From a virus, in the IMG/VR virus record IMGVR_UViG_3300028490_000005, positions 18,338-82,337 of that record: a stretch of 64,000 nt of DNA. One strand, written 5' to 3'. Positions 1 through 8,783 of this stretch are shown in pieces. Position 1 is the stretch's first letter. Each line of letters starts with the position of its first letter. The notes under the pieces were generated by a model that worked only from the letters and a program-made list of their open reading frames with translations, had not been told where the DNA came from and did no database searches. A program made the position numbers and the translations under genes.

Positions 1-1
1 A

Positions 2-70
2 GAAAGATTCAAAGAAGAACCAGATTCTAAGAAGTTTTCGAGTAAAAATACAATGTTGGAGTGGTTTTGA
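2..70 (+). CDS. 3' end of an upstream gene (partial)
   Basis: An open frame enters from the left edge and stops at 68-70, encoding about 22 residues that end in TMLEWF. The next gene starts inside it at a GTG (61). The C-terminal MLEWF resembles the MDEWL and MDEWI ends of two other proteins here, and the C-terminal clamp-binding peptides of T4 replication proteins. The missing gene may therefore be a replisome protein such as the DNA polymerase, but this is inference from six residues. Confidence 0.5.
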   Translation, partial: ERFKEEPDSKKFSSKNTMLEWF

Positions 71-2163
71 TATTTAAAATAATTAATGAAAGTGATATAT
101 TGGGTGCAATGATCCCAAATGATTATAAAAAAGATAGTTTTGCTAGAACTGTAATTAGTAAGTGCAACACATATGATTTATGGGATAAAACCTATGGATA
201 TTATGTCGGTGATGAGTTGGTTGGAATTATGATAACTACATTTACAAAGAGAAATCCAATAACTGCTAATTTACAAATTCTATTCACATATTATAGGTAT
301 AGAGGAAACGGTTATGCCAAAGCAATGGTTTTAGAAACTATCCGACAAGCACATGAATATGGTTGTGAATACTATAGGGTGTCATCAGAAGCTAGTGCAG
401 TAGAATTCTATGAAAAAATTGGCTTTAAATTTTTCTGTAAACAAAAAAGTGGGACACAGTTAAGTATTTTTAAAGTTAATAATAGTATAATAGAGGATAA
501 AGATTTTATCCGAGATGAAAATATGGATAAAATGTATTTCAGAAAAGGTAAAGGTGGTTGTGTGGAAATTTTAGGTGAATATAAAAAAGAGGATTTATCT
601 TTCGGTACGGAATTGGAATTTTCGAATATACCGAAGAGTAAAGAGGTTCCCAAAGAGTTGGGAAAATGGGAATATTCTGAACTTGATGTTGTAAATACTA
701 AGGGTGAATATGCATTTAAGTGTGCAGACCCTCGAGGTACAGAAGTTCCAGTCGGTGGGGAAATTAATACAATTCCATCAAAAAACTTTGTTGATCAAGT
801 TGATAAAATTATGAATATCATAAAATATTTTAAGGAAGATGATGTTGATGTTGGATTAACCGCACACACTCATTTACACGTACATATAGATGGTATCGAA
901 GATGATCCGGAAGCATTAGCAAGGTTAGTGAATTATATCTACGATAATCAGGAAACTACCTTGCGAGAATGTTATGCGTTCAATGAAGATATAATTCCAA
1001 AGGAAAAAAGGTTTTCAAAAATTAAAAGGTATCTGAAATTTGATGGTGGGAGACCTTTACCTGAATGGTTCAAGGATAACGCAGTTGATAATGTTGACAC
1101 ATTCGACGGCTTCTTAGACGCTATTGGTTGGGGGATTAAAAAAGAACCAATTAGATATCAACGGTATCACATTAATTTACATGCTTTGAAAAATTCAAAG
1201 ACAATAGAATTCAGGTGTTTCAGGGGATCTTTGGACGAAACTGAGTATTTGGATATGTTTGCATTTGTTCAGGAGTTTATCCTTAATGGGTTGAACGGTG
1301 GTGACTCTGTTCAGGAAATATTAAACAAACGAGACTATAAATTTCCTCGGATGCAATTTAACGAAGATCAGGCGATTGGTTGGCAAGATACGAAATATGA
1401 TTCAAATAGATGTGGTAAGAAGAATAGAGAATATTGGCAAGCAGATAAAGCTTCTGAAAAAATATATGAAATGAAGAAAAAGGAGAAAATTATGGGAAAT
1501 TTACATTTAATAAATTATATGGGTGCAAACGGTGTCGGGAAGTCTACTAGAACTTTTCATTTAGTGGATTACATGAAAAATACCATGGATTTTACTGAAT
1601 TCAAATATGGCATTACACGTAAAGGTAATGATGAAAAGGAAGAAACTATCGGGTTGTTATTTGAAAATGGTTGGTTAGTTCTTGGTAAATTTTCTAAAGA
1701 GAATACTCAATGGGTTTCACTTGATTCAGCCATTTTAAGCAAGTGGGAACATCGTATTGCCTTCATAGAAGACATGTCCAAAAGGGGTGAAATTAAGGTA
1801 GTGTTCATGGAAGGGTATTTCAATAACAGAAGTCGCCAATCATCCCCTGAGAATTTAAAGGCTCACGGGGTTTCCAAAGTGGAAATTCTAACTTCATATT
1901 ATAATGATATATCAGAATTTATTGACAGAACTAATGGTAGAACTGGAAAGAATAGAGGGATGGAATGGGCTGAACAATCTCCTGGATGGAATGATAATAA
2001 ATTATTCGACAAACTATACAATGAATTTATAGAAGAGGTTAATGAGTCTGCTATAGTCGAAAGAATTGATATAAACTCACCCCGTGACACATTGGTCAAT
2101 AGGTTTTTTGATAAGAGTTATGTCAAGAAAGAAGAAGTAAATGTAATGGATGAATGGTTGTAA
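61..2163 (+). CDS. GNAT acetyltransferase - amidoligase - P-loop NTPase fusion
   Basis: A 700-residue protein with three modules. Residues 1-140 look like a GNAT N-acetyltransferase, with the acetyl-CoA loop RGNGYA at 81-86. Residues 165-470 match the putative amidoligase (COOH-NH2 ligase, glutamine-synthetase-like) family: GTELEF at 182-187, a histidine cluster at 269-275, and TIEFRCFRGS at 381-390. Residues 478-700 hold a Walker A motif, GANGVGKS, at 488-495. GNAT and amidoligase genes are known to associate in predicted peptide- or metabolite-modifying systems; the substrate here is unknown. The start is GTG 61. An internal ATG at 1492, preceded by AAGGAGAAAATT, could restart translation and make the P-loop part separately (223 residues). 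The protein ends in MDEWL, a possible clamp-binding tail. Domain calls are fairly firm; the biological role is inference. Confidence 0.7.
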   Translation: MVLIFKIINESDILGAMIPNDYKKDSFARTVISKCNTYDLWDKTYGYYVGDELVGIMITTFTKRNPITANLQILFTYYRYRGNGYAKAMVLETIRQAHEYGCEYYRVSSEASAVEFYEKIGFKFFCKQKSGTQLSIFKVNNSIIEDKDFIRDENMDKMYFRKGKGGCVEILGEYKKEDLSFGTELEFSNIPKSKEVPKELGKWEYSELDVVNTKGEYAFKCADPRGTEVPVGGEINTIPSKNFVDQVDKIMNIIKYFKEDDVDVGLTAHTHLHVHIDGIEDDPEALARLVNYIYDNQETTLRECYAFNEDIIPKEKRFSKIKRYLKFDGGRPLPEWFKDNAVDNVDTFDGFLDAIGWGIKKEPIRYQRYHINLHALKNSKTIEFRCFRGSLDETEYLDMFAFVQEFILNGLNGGDSVQEILNKRDYKFPRMQFNEDQAIGWQDTKYDSNRCGKKNREYWQADKASEKIYEMKKKEKIMGNLHLINYMGANGVGKSTRTFHLVDYMKNTMDFTEFKYGITRKGNDEKEETIGLLFENGWLVLGKFSKENTQWVSLDSAILSKWEHRIAFIEDMSKRGEIKVVFMEGYFNNRSRQSSPENLKAHGVSKVEILTSYYNDISEFIDRTNGRTGKNRGMEWAEQSPGWNDNKLFDKLYNEFIEEVNESAIVERIDINSPRDTLVNRFFDKSYVKKEEVNVMDEWL

Positions 2164-2738
2164 TGGATATATTTGATCTACTGAGAACTGAAGTAATTGT
2201 ACACGACGACGAAATTTCAGAACATGTTGCATTCAAGGTAAAAGAAATTCAGGGTAACAACCAAACATTTGGTCGTGACCAAATGACAATGGAAAACCAT
2301 GTGAAAAGTGGTTCAATTCTCGAGATAGGGCTTGCTAAGTTAATTGATGGAGTTGTTAATCCAAATCTATTCGATTCAAGTGATCCTGAAAGCTTTGCTT
2401 GGGATGTTGAAAAAGGTGGTGTTAGGTTTGAAGTCAAATCATCACCAAAGGCAGATTCTTGGTTTAATTTTAATCTCCATGGTGTTGAGAATAGTTCTAA
2501 TGAAACACTAACCAGAGTTAATTTAACAACTTTTCTGAAATATTCATCATATTCTAATTTCATTATCGCTGGGTATTATACTGAAAGTGGTAGTGGTTAT
2601 GTTGTGAAGTTTAAGTGGTTGATGAAATCACTCACATTTCAAAATTATGTTAAAAAGTCTAGAGCTTCTGGAAAGGGGACTACTAATTATTATGATATCG
2701 TCAGTTCGAAGAGAAATTTGGATTGTTTCGAACTTTAA
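2163..2738 (+). CDS. PD-(D/E)XK-like nuclease (putative)
   Basis: About 191 residues. I use ATG 2163, which overlaps the previous stop as TAATG; an in-frame ATG at 2154 is possible. The central part has a helix with Glu (ILEIGLAKLIDG), then WDVEKGGVRFEVKSS, which fits the D...ExK catalytic arrangement of restriction-endonuclease-fold nucleases. The family cannot be narrowed by eye; a phage-encoded endonuclease acting on recombination intermediates or host DNA is plausible. The C-terminus NLDCFEL is hydrophobic-acidic, like a weak clamp-binding peptide. It is translated with the upstream GNAT-amidoligase gene. Confidence 0.5.
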   Translation: MDIFDLLRTEVIVHDDEISEHVAFKVKEIQGNNQTFGRDQMTMENHVKSGSILEIGLAKLIDGVVNPNLFDSSDPESFAWDVEKGGVRFEVKSSPKADSWFNFNLHGVENSSNETLTRVNLTTFLKYSSYSNFIIAGYYTESGSGYVVKFKWLMKSLTFQNYVKKSRASGKGTTNYYDIVSSKRNLDCFEL

Positions 2739-2767
2739 GATTGTTTTAAGTTAAATTACGCTATAAT
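2734..2767 (+). promoter_or_regulatory. Two-box phage promoter upstream of 2792
   Basis: TTAAG boxes about 11 bp apart, then spacer ending ACGC and TATAAT at 2762-2767. Transcription would start about 18 nt before ATG 2792. Confidence 0.7.
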
Positions 2768-2791
2768 ATACGAAATAAAGAAGGGTAAATT

Positions 2792-3949
2792 ATGATAAGA
2801 GAACTAGACGCAAAATCCGAGAAAAATAAGAAAAGATTAATAAAGTTACTCAATGACGATATTGTATTGGTTGCCGATGAAAATAAAATTTGTAGGTTGA
2901 GAACTAAGGATTTAGAATGTGTTGATGGTGAAATTTCCACAGCTGAATTCCATAAACAAAAATCACATGATATTTTTATTAATGAATCACTTTGGTACAT
3001 ATACTTCATCAATAAAGACAAAAAAGAATTTGGTATTAAATTCAACAGCCAATCAGACGCAGTTTCCTTTTGGTATAAAGAAGTATTCAATGTAGATGAT
3101 GCGACTTTTGTGACTGTAGTTGCTACAGAGACAGCTAATGAAGAGAGAGTGAAAATAGTTTTGGAAAACAACAAATCATATTCATTCACTGAAAGATTGA
3201 TGTCAAATAGTGGTGAAGAAGCTAGAGCATATAAATTCTATTCACATAAATTGGATGAGTACGCTATAATTTCGAAAGATAATTTAAAAGATAATTGTGA
3301 GACATTGGATTTAGATGATCATTTACCAGCTGAATATCTATTTTGTGTGGAATATGAAAGAATTTTTAACATAAGCCTTGATTATAGAAATATCATCTCA
3401 CTTGAATATGTCAATAAAGATGGTCAAAAATTGGCTACTTTTAAGGACGGTTCTTCATATAAATATAACCAGTCTCAATTACATCGAAATAATAACTTTC
3501 CAATTATGTCATATATGAATTTTGGCTCAGAAGAATTTAAATCTCTTGTTTGTAGAATTACTGGACATAGATTTTTCAATGACAGTAAAATCCTAAAACA
3601 TCAAAATTATTCTGCTAAATTTAGTGCTGATTTTCACCACATGTTAGTTATTGATGGTGCAAGCGTACATAAGATTAGTAAAGAACCTTCTGCACTATTA
3701 AACGGTAAAATGAATGACCAAATATTCTTTGAATTGTTGTTTTGTACTATGATTTCTGGTTACGCTCATAAAGATTACCATTCAAAAGCTAGGAATATGA
3801 AGTTAAGTGATTACTATGAAGAACATTTACCGTTACACGTAGTGAGTGAGAGCCACTACTACATTACTCATAAGAAATATGGATTTGTACCGAGACTTAC
3901 TTGGCACGAGTTTAGACAAGCATTGGAAGGGGTATTAACAATTGATTAA
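2792..3949 (+). CDS. Unknown protein, 385 aa
   Basis: First gene after the 2762 promoter, with an RBS-like GAAGGG upstream. Soluble, mixed alpha/beta, rich in Lys, Asp and Asn. No P-loop, zinc ligands, signal peptide or membrane segment stands out. The N-terminal half has two regions with Trp/Phe-Tyr clusters (IFINESLWYIYFIN). I do not recognise the family. The following small gene overlaps its end and is probably co-translated. Confidence 0.85.
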   Translation: MIRELDAKSEKNKKRLIKLLNDDIVLVADENKICRLRTKDLECVDGEISTAEFHKQKSHDIFINESLWYIYFINKDKKEFGIKFNSQSDAVSFWYKEVFNVDDATFVTVVATETANEERVKIVLENNKSYSFTERLMSNSGEEARAYKFYSHKLDEYAIISKDNLKDNCETLDLDDHLPAEYLFCVEYERIFNISLDYRNIISLEYVNKDGQKLATFKDGSSYKYNQSQLHRNNNFPIMSYMNFGSEEFKSLVCRITGHRFFNDSKILKHQNYSAKFSADFHHMLVIDGASVHKISKEPSALLNGKMNDQIFFELLFCTMISGYAHKDYHSKARNMKLSDYYEEHLPLHVVSESHYYITHKKYGFVPRLTWHEFRQALEGVLTID

Positions 3950-4148
3950 TTTACTTGGGCAAAAGGATTGGGGTGTTGGATACATAAAGCAATGTAGGAA
4001 TGATCAAGTGAAGGTGGAAATCGAAGATTACATAAACAAATTGTCATCTGGGTTTAAATATGATTATGATATATCTGATATACAAATACATAAGATTAAC
4101 GATTCTATGTATTGTTCAGTTTGGTTTTCATATTCTAGAACCAAATAA
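3942..4148 (+). CDS. Unknown small protein, 68 aa
   Basis: TTG start at 3942 overlaps the upstream stop; GGAAGGGG sits 8 nt before it and supports the choice. No recognisable domain. Last gene of the two-gene unit that ends at the next promoter. Confidence 0.7.
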   Translation: MINLLGQKDWGVGYIKQCRNDQVKVEIEDYINKLSSGFKYDYDISDIQIHKINDSMYCSVWFSYSRTK

Positions 4149-4180
4149 TTAAGTCTCCTTTAAGGTTTTACAGATATAAT
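4147..4180 (+). promoter_or_regulatory. Two-box phage promoter of the nucleotide-modification operon
   Basis: TTAAG and TTTAAG boxes 11 bp apart, and TATAAT at 4175-4180. It overlaps the end of the previous gene and drives 4202-7830. Confidence 0.7.
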
Positions 4181-4201
4181 AAAACAAAAAGGAGACTATG
4201 T

Positions 4202-5311
4202 TTGAAACCAACATTAATAAACGGAAAAAGTATAAATGAGGTCGTATTCAATTCACTGGATAGACTTATTCATAACGGATACCGAACAAAATCAAGAAAC
4301 GGTGATATTAACACCGTGTATAACGCATTTGTCACTCTAGACAATCCCAAGGCAAGACACCTTTCATTAGAAGGGCGTAAAAACAACATATTCGCAACAA
4401 TAGCCGAGACTTTCTGGGTATTCGCTGGTTCTAATGATATAGACCCTTATTTGAGCTTCTTTCTACCAAGAGCTAAAGACTTTTCAGATGACGGTAAAAC
4501 ATGGCGTGGTGGTTATCCTGAGCGTATTTTCGCGAATGAACAAATCGACGATGTCATTGAACAATTTAGAAACGAGGGTATTCATACCAGACGAGCAGTT
4601 ATGGTAATTTCAGACCCAAGCCTTGATACAAGGGTGGCACTTGATAAGGTGTATGGACTTGAAACAACTAAAGATAGACCATGCAATATGATTATTGACT
4701 TCTTTATTACACCAGACAAACGATTACACATGAACGTGAAATCAAGATCAGGTGATGTAATTTGGGGATTTGGATCAATTAATATTTTTGAATGGACTTT
4801 CCTTCAAGAAATGATTTTAGGTTATATCCAAGATGAAATTGACCCTGATGTAACACTCGGAGAATACAACCATCACGTGACGAATTTACACCTTTATGAC
4901 TTCAATGGCTCACAAGGTTACGATGTAGTAAGAAATAAGCTTGAACAGAAGTTAGGGTTAAATGCTGATGACAAAATTGAATTCCCAGTTATTGAAGAAG
5001 TACATGAGTTCTTTAAAGAACTTGTAAATATGTATAGTAAATGTATCACCTCTCCGGAGTTACCAGATTTTGGTAGAGATATACTTGATATGAACTTCAT
5101 TTTCGATAAATATAGAGTTCCTCAAACAGATAATATCTTGTATGAATATGCTTGTTTGGTTTTAGCGTATATTATGCAAAAACGCCATAAGTTAGCAGAA
5201 GAAGATTTCTTCCTCTTAATAGACCTCAAAGCATCTGACGAATTCTTCCATTGTATAGAAAGTTCACCGTTCAAGAAGTTTGAAATTGAAAGAGTAACGG
5301 GGAATCATTAA
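4202..5311 (+). CDS. Thymidylate synthase / dNMP hydroxymethylase family enzyme
   Basis: 369 residues from a TTG start after AAAGGAGACTATG. Thymidylate-synthase signatures are in order: the Arg pair at 130-131 (THTRRAV), the catalytic Cys 161 in RPCN, SRSGDV at 181-186, Asn 194 in SINIFEW, and YNHHVTNLHLY near the end of the core. These enzymes methylate or hydroxymethylate C5 of dUMP or dCMP using folate. The Asn that selects uracil in ThyA appears retained (T4 dCMP hydroxymethylase has Asp), which favours a dUMP substrate. It is about 100 residues longer than bacterial ThyA, closer to phage-specific variants. A 2OG oxygenase and dNMP kinase in the same operon suggest modified-nucleotide synthesis rather than plain dTMP supply; that part is inference. 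Confidence 0.75.
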   Translation: MKPTLINGKSINEVVFNSLDRLIHNGYRTKSRNGDINTVYNAFVTLDNPKARHLSLEGRKNNIFATIAETFWVFAGSNDIDPYLSFFLPRAKDFSDDGKTWRGGYPERIFANEQIDDVIEQFRNEGIHTRRAVMVISDPSLDTRVALDKVYGLETTKDRPCNMIIDFFITPDKRLHMNVKSRSGDVIWGFGSINIFEWTFLQEMILGYIQDEIDPDVTLGEYNHHVTNLHLYDFNGSQGYDVVRNKLEQKLGLNADDKIEFPVIEEVHEFFKELVNMYSKCITSPELPDFGRDILDMNFIFDKYRVPQTDNILYEYACLVLAYIMQKRHKLAEEDFFLLIDLKASDEFFHCIESSPFKKFEIERVTGNH

Positions 5312-5526
5312 TGGAAATTTATGAAATCACAATTAATGATGAAGTTTTTGTTAGTATGGATACGGATTACGAAGGCACAATCGATACTGTAATTCTTGAG
5401 AATAATCTATATGGTAAGAATAAATTCCTAAGAAAAGAATTCTTTCATAGATTTACTGAAGATGGACCAGAAAAAATAACACGGATAGAAATGTCTAAAA
5501 TTTTAATTCACAGTGAGGATAATTAG
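5311..5526 (+). CDS. Unknown small protein, 71 aa
   Basis: ATG overlaps the TS-family stop as TAATG, so translation is coupled. Acidic, no known motif. It sits between the TS-family enzyme and the 2OG oxygenase and may serve them, but nothing in its sequence says how. Confidence 0.75.
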   Translation: MEIYEITINDEVFVSMDTDYEGTIDTVILENNLYGKNKFLRKEFFHRFTEDGPEKITRIEMSKILIHSEDN

Positions 5527-6348
5527 ATGACAAGTTGGGAAATGATTGAACGAAACGCAAAAGAAGTTAGAGAGAACGGGTATTATATTCAAAGAGGTAT
5601 GCTTTCAAATTTAGATATTGAATGTATCCTTGACGTAACAATTCCTGCAATAGCTAATAATTATACAGAAGAATATGTAGAAAAGCGTTTGTATAGAAAA
5701 CGCGAGAATACTGAAGGGAGACAAGGCGATGCTGTATTAATGTCTATTGGTACACCAGATACAGCACCATTCATGTCGCTAGATGATAGATTCCCTTGTA
5801 TTGGTGGGTTGTACTTAAGTTACGTGAACACATTAAGTCAACTCCTTTATGGTGATTTTAGACTTGAAGATAATACAAAAGTTCTTGTAAATTATCAACA
5901 ATACAAAGAAGGGGCAAGTAATTCTTTACCTTTCCACTTTGACGCTGAGATTTTCAAGGGTGATTGGAACAAAGACTACATTAAGCTTGAAGAAGGGCTT
6001 ATCCCTAGAATGGTAATGGTGGTTGTGCTTGAAAATGAAAATGATGGTAAGGGCTTACAAATCATGACACCAAAGGGTGACATCATTGATTTAGACCTTG
6101 TTCCTGGAGACATTTTATATTTCGATAATACGGCTGTTCTACATGGTGTACCAGATGATCTTGATAAAAAGCGTACAATGATTGGTTTCAGAAGTTTTGA
6201 AACTGAACCACTTTTATTCAATAAACTTGGGTTTATGGATGGAACGGGTGTTATTGAGATTGATACACCATATGTCAAGGGTGAAGCGATTGAACTTACT
6301 ACTGAAAACGCAAAAGAAGAACTAATAAGAGAAGGATGGTATTATTAA
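5527..6348 (+). CDS. 2-oxoglutarate/Fe(II)-dependent oxygenase
   Basis: 273 residues. The double-stranded beta-helix iron site is visible: HxD at His137/Asp139 (LPFHFDAE), distal His206 (AVLHGVP) and the 2OG-binding Arg216 or Arg222 region (KKRTMIGFR). Such enzymes hydroxylate nucleobases, proteins or small molecules. Its position between a TS-family enzyme and nucleotide kinases makes a nucleotide or DNA base the leading substrate candidate. It starts immediately after the previous stop and overlaps the next gene. Confidence 0.75.
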   Translation: MTSWEMIERNAKEVRENGYYIQRGMLSNLDIECILDVTIPAIANNYTEEYVEKRLYRKRENTEGRQGDAVLMSIGTPDTAPFMSLDDRFPCIGGLYLSYVNTLSQLLYGDFRLEDNTKVLVNYQQYKEGASNSLPFHFDAEIFKGDWNKDYIKLEEGLIPRMVMVVVLENENDGKGLQIMTPKGDIIDLDLVPGDILYFDNTAVLHGVPDDLDKKRTMIGFRSFETEPLLFNKLGFMDGTGVIEIDTPYVKGEAIELTTENAKEELIREGWYY

Positions 6349-6530
6349 TGAAAAAGTATAAATATTCAAAGTTGGTAGAGAAGGACATTGTTAAGAGATG
6401 TCCTTCTTGTGAGGGTTCTGGGCGTTGGTATGGTCATGGAGCATTCGGTGAACCAGAAAGTGATACGTGTGGCAGATGTCGTGGTGAAGGTGTTATATTA
6501 AATTGGGATAATATTAATCGGGAAAAATGA
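6348..6530 (+). CDS. DnaJ-type zinc-finger protein, 60 aa
   Basis: ATG 6348 overlaps the oxygenase stop (TAATG). Two CxxCxGxG units (CPSCEGSG and CGRCRGEG) form one DnaJ-like zinc centre; no J domain is present. Small free-standing DnaJ zinc fingers are common in phages and may help folding or bind RNA or protein; the role is not known. Confidence 0.75.
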   Translation: MKKYKYSKLVEKDIVKRCPSCEGSGRWYGHGAFGEPESDTCGRCRGEGVILNWDNINREK

Positions 6531-6727
6531 TGATTGAAATTAATGATGTGAGACAACTTGACCAATTAAAAATCGGTGCTGATTTTAAGCTAGTCAGTGG
6601 GTTGAATATCCTCATCACCGATACGGGAATGAATTTAATCTTCATAGAAACTGAACATCTAACCATAAAGGCGTTCCCACTTGGGGAAGGCATGTATAGA
6701 TTTAAAGATAAACAAATAAACATTTAG
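6527..6727 (+). CDS. Unknown small protein, 66 aa
   Basis: Overlaps the previous stop (AATGATG) with GGGAAAA upstream. Beta-rich pattern, no motif recognised. Fifth gene of the 4202-7830 operon. Confidence 0.75.
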   Translation: MMIEINDVRQLDQLKIGADFKLVSGLNILITDTGMNLIFIETEHLTIKAFPLGEGMYRFKDKQINI

Positions 6728-6735
6728 GAAAAATA

Positions 6736-7278
6736 ATGATAAATATAAATTTTTTTGGTGGACCTGGAACGGGAAAATCAACAACATCAACTGGAGTTTT
6801 CCATGCTATGAAAAAAGAAGGGTATAGTGTCGAATACGTTTCGGAATATGCTAAAGACCTTGTTTACAGTAAAGATTATTTCAAACTCAAAGATCAATTA
6901 ATGATTTTGGCTAACCAATCTCATCCTTGGTTCAAATTAGAAGAACAAGTGGACTTTACTATTAATGATGGACCATTTCTTCTTGGGTTAGTATATTTAC
7001 AAGACAACCCGCATATGCCAACTGAAGAGTTTAAAGCGTTCTTGGTAGCGATGTGGAATTCATATACCCACATTAACATATTCATTGAAAGAGACGTAGA
7101 AGCTCACGGTTATCAAGAATATGGGCGTGGTCAAACATTAGCAGAAGCTGTTGAAAAAGATAACGAAATCAAACAAATCCTTTATGATAACAATATACCG
7201 TTCTTTTCAGTTGTGATGGGTGATGACACGGTTCAATATGCTCTTGATATTATTAAAGATTTGAAAAGGGGTAAATAA
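6736..7278 (+). CDS. P-loop nucleotide kinase-like ATPase
   Basis: 180 residues with Walker A GGPGTGKST at 8-16. The Walker B-like strand TINDGPFLLGL and the layout resemble the AAA_28/NadR-like group of small phage kinases. It could phosphorylate a nucleotide, nucleoside or modified base; the substrate is not readable. It abuts the dNMP kinase gene directly (stop 7278, next ATG 7279). Confidence 0.7.
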   Translation: MININFFGGPGTGKSTTSTGVFHAMKKEGYSVEYVSEYAKDLVYSKDYFKLKDQLMILANQSHPWFKLEEQVDFTINDGPFLLGLVYLQDNPHMPTEEFKAFLVAMWNSYTHINIFIERDVEAHGYQEYGRGQTLAEAVEKDNEIKQILYDNNIPFFSVVMGDDTVQYALDIIKDLKRGK

Positions 7279-7830
7279 ATGGAAACAATTAAAATAGCGT
7301 TCATGGGTGTCAGTGGTAGTGGTAAAGATTACATTGTAGATGTAGCAAAAAAGAATTTCGAATTCACGAGGTTCAGTTTCTCTGACCAACTAAAGAAATT
7401 GGGTGCTAAAATATACCCATGGTTGGAAAGTGATTATCCACCAGAAGAAAAGGAAAAGTCACTTAATATTAAGATTCCTGAGACTGGTGAAGTAATTACT
7501 AAATCACCAAGGGAAATTTGGCTAGAACTTAATAAAATGAGAAATGTAGAAGATAACTTATTTGTCAGGATGTTGGCTCATGAAATTTGGTTGACACAAG
7601 TTGACCGTCTAGTAATATCTGATATTAGAACGCAAAATGAATATGATTGGTGTGTGGAAAATGATTTTACTATCATCGCCATAAAAGGGGATGCCAAACA
7701 CCCTGAAAACTCATTTGATGACTGGGTTAGAGACATGATAGACATGGGTGAATATGATTTTGAATTTACTAATGAATTTGATGGTCATGAAAAGATTGAG
7801 ACTTTCTTTACAAGTTGCTTCGACCTTTAA
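7279..7830 (+). CDS. Deoxynucleoside monophosphate kinase, T4 gp1-like
   Basis: 183 residues with P-loop GVSGSGKD at 10-17 and the RLVISDIRTQNEYDW segment typical of the T4 gene 1 dNMP kinase family. In T4 this kinase phosphorylates dTMP, dGMP and 5-hydroxymethyl-dCMP, and so works just after the TS-family hydroxymethylase gp42. The same pairing is seen here. The 3' end runs into the next promoter. Confidence 0.75.
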   Translation: METIKIAFMGVSGSGKDYIVDVAKKNFEFTRFSFSDQLKKLGAKIYPWLESDYPPEEKEKSLNIKIPETGEVITKSPREIWLELNKMRNVEDNLFVRMLAHEIWLTQVDRLVISDIRTQNEYDWCVENDFTIIAIKGDAKHPENSFDDWVRDMIDMGEYDFEFTNEFDGHEKIETFFTSCFDL

Positions 7831-7859
7831 GCAAGGTTTAAGTTACATTACGGTATAAT
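7826..7859 (+). promoter_or_regulatory. Two-box phage promoter upstream of 7886
   Basis: TTTAAGC boxes 11 bp apart, ATTACGG, TATAAT at 7854-7859, followed by the conserved leader AAAGTTTGAAAGGCTTAAA. Confidence 0.75.
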
Positions 7860-7885
7860 AGAGTATAAAGTTTGAAAGGCTTAAA

Positions 7886-8101
7886 ATGGAAATATTAAAT
7901 TTTATTTTACTGTTTGTTACAGTAACTTACGGTATCGTGTATGGAGTTAGAAATTGGGCATTAGGATTTATTGGTTTATTTGGAAGTGGTACTAGACAAA
8001 GCACTTTAGGTAATATTCTAGATGGTCTTTTTATGACAGCAGTTCTTTACTTCTTGACATACGGTAAAACGTTTATAGCAACTGTAATAGCAGGAGCTTA
8101 G
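7886..8101 (+). CDS. Small membrane protein, 71 aa
   Basis: Two hydrophobic segments (about 4-22 and 45-68) separated by a short Gly/Ser/Arg loop, which suggests a hairpin inner-membrane protein. GAAAGG RBS in the standard promoter leader. No family recognised. Confidence 0.75.
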   Translation: MEILNFILLFVTVTYGIVYGVRNWALGFIGLFGSGTRQSTLGNILDGLFMTAVLYFLTYGKTFIATVIAGA

Positions 8102-8102
8102 T

Positions 8103-8366
8103 ATGAATTCTAACCAAACCATATCAGAACTTATAGATACAGTGATTTGTGGGAATAAAATTGCTGGAGATGTAACTTATACAAAAATGGCAAACTCTGT
8201 CACATTTAAAGAAATCAAACAATATTGTGACGAATACGAATATAATCTTGTTGGTTCATATTGGGCTCCAAGGGGTGACCATCAAATATACCCTAAACAA
8301 ATGGGTACTGGGAACACAATCAGTAAATTGGATTTTTTCGATAAAATAATTAAACAATCTTTTTAA
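8103..8366 (+). CDS. Unknown protein, 87 aa
   Basis: Starts one base after the previous stop. Soluble, no motif recognised. Its last codons overlap the first box of the next promoter. Confidence 0.75.
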   Translation: MNSNQTISELIDTVICGNKIAGDVTYTKMANSVTFKEIKQYCDEYEYNLVGSYWAPRGDHQIYPKQMGTGNTISKLDFFDKIIKQSF

Positions 8367-8395
8367 GCAAGGTTTAAGCGAAGTTACGGTATAAT
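8362..8395 (+). promoter_or_regulatory. Two-box phage promoter upstream of 8426
   Basis: TTTAAGCAAGG / TTTAAGC boxes, GTTACGG, TATAAT at 8390-8395, and conserved leader to the ATG. Confidence 0.75.
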
Positions 8396-8425
8396 AGAGT
8401 ATATTAAAAGTTTGAAAGGCTTAAA

Positions 8426-8782
8426 ATGGTTTACACAGAATTAAAGTTTGTTAGATTGATGGAAGAATTAGATGCAATGAGAGATGAAATGTCAGATTTG
8501 GGTGGTGAGTTCAACTCAATTGAAGATAGAGATGCAGATTACGAAACACATGATGAAGAGGGAGATATTCTACCTGATAGTTTTGACCGTTTAGAAGAAA
8601 TTGAAATTTTAATCGAAATTCTAGAAGCTAAAGAAACTGATATTGCTAAACAACTTGGTGTTACGGCAATGGTTCTCGAAACACATTTCGACTCTTGTAT
8701 CACCAATAGATGGGAAATTTACGCTCAAGTAATGAGTGCAGATATTGTTCCAATTCACACCACTAAAAATAGAAAGGTTTAA
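8426..8782 (+). CDS. Unknown acidic protein, 118 aa
   Basis: Strongly acidic and largely helical in the first 80 residues (possible coiled coil around 1-75). GAAAGG RBS. No family recognised. Confidence 0.75.
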   Translation: MVYTELKFVRLMEELDAMRDEMSDLGGEFNSIEDRDADYETHDEEGDILPDSFDRLEEIEILIEILEAKETDIAKQLGVTAMVLETHFDSCITNRWEIYAQVMSADIVPIHTTKNRKV

Positions 8783-8783
8783 A

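Noticed and set aside
4202-5311. Calling the TS-family enzyme a T4 gp42-type dCMP hydroxymethylase
   Set aside because: The base-selecting residue appears to be Asn194 rather than Asp, which favours a uracil substrate; the call was left at family level.
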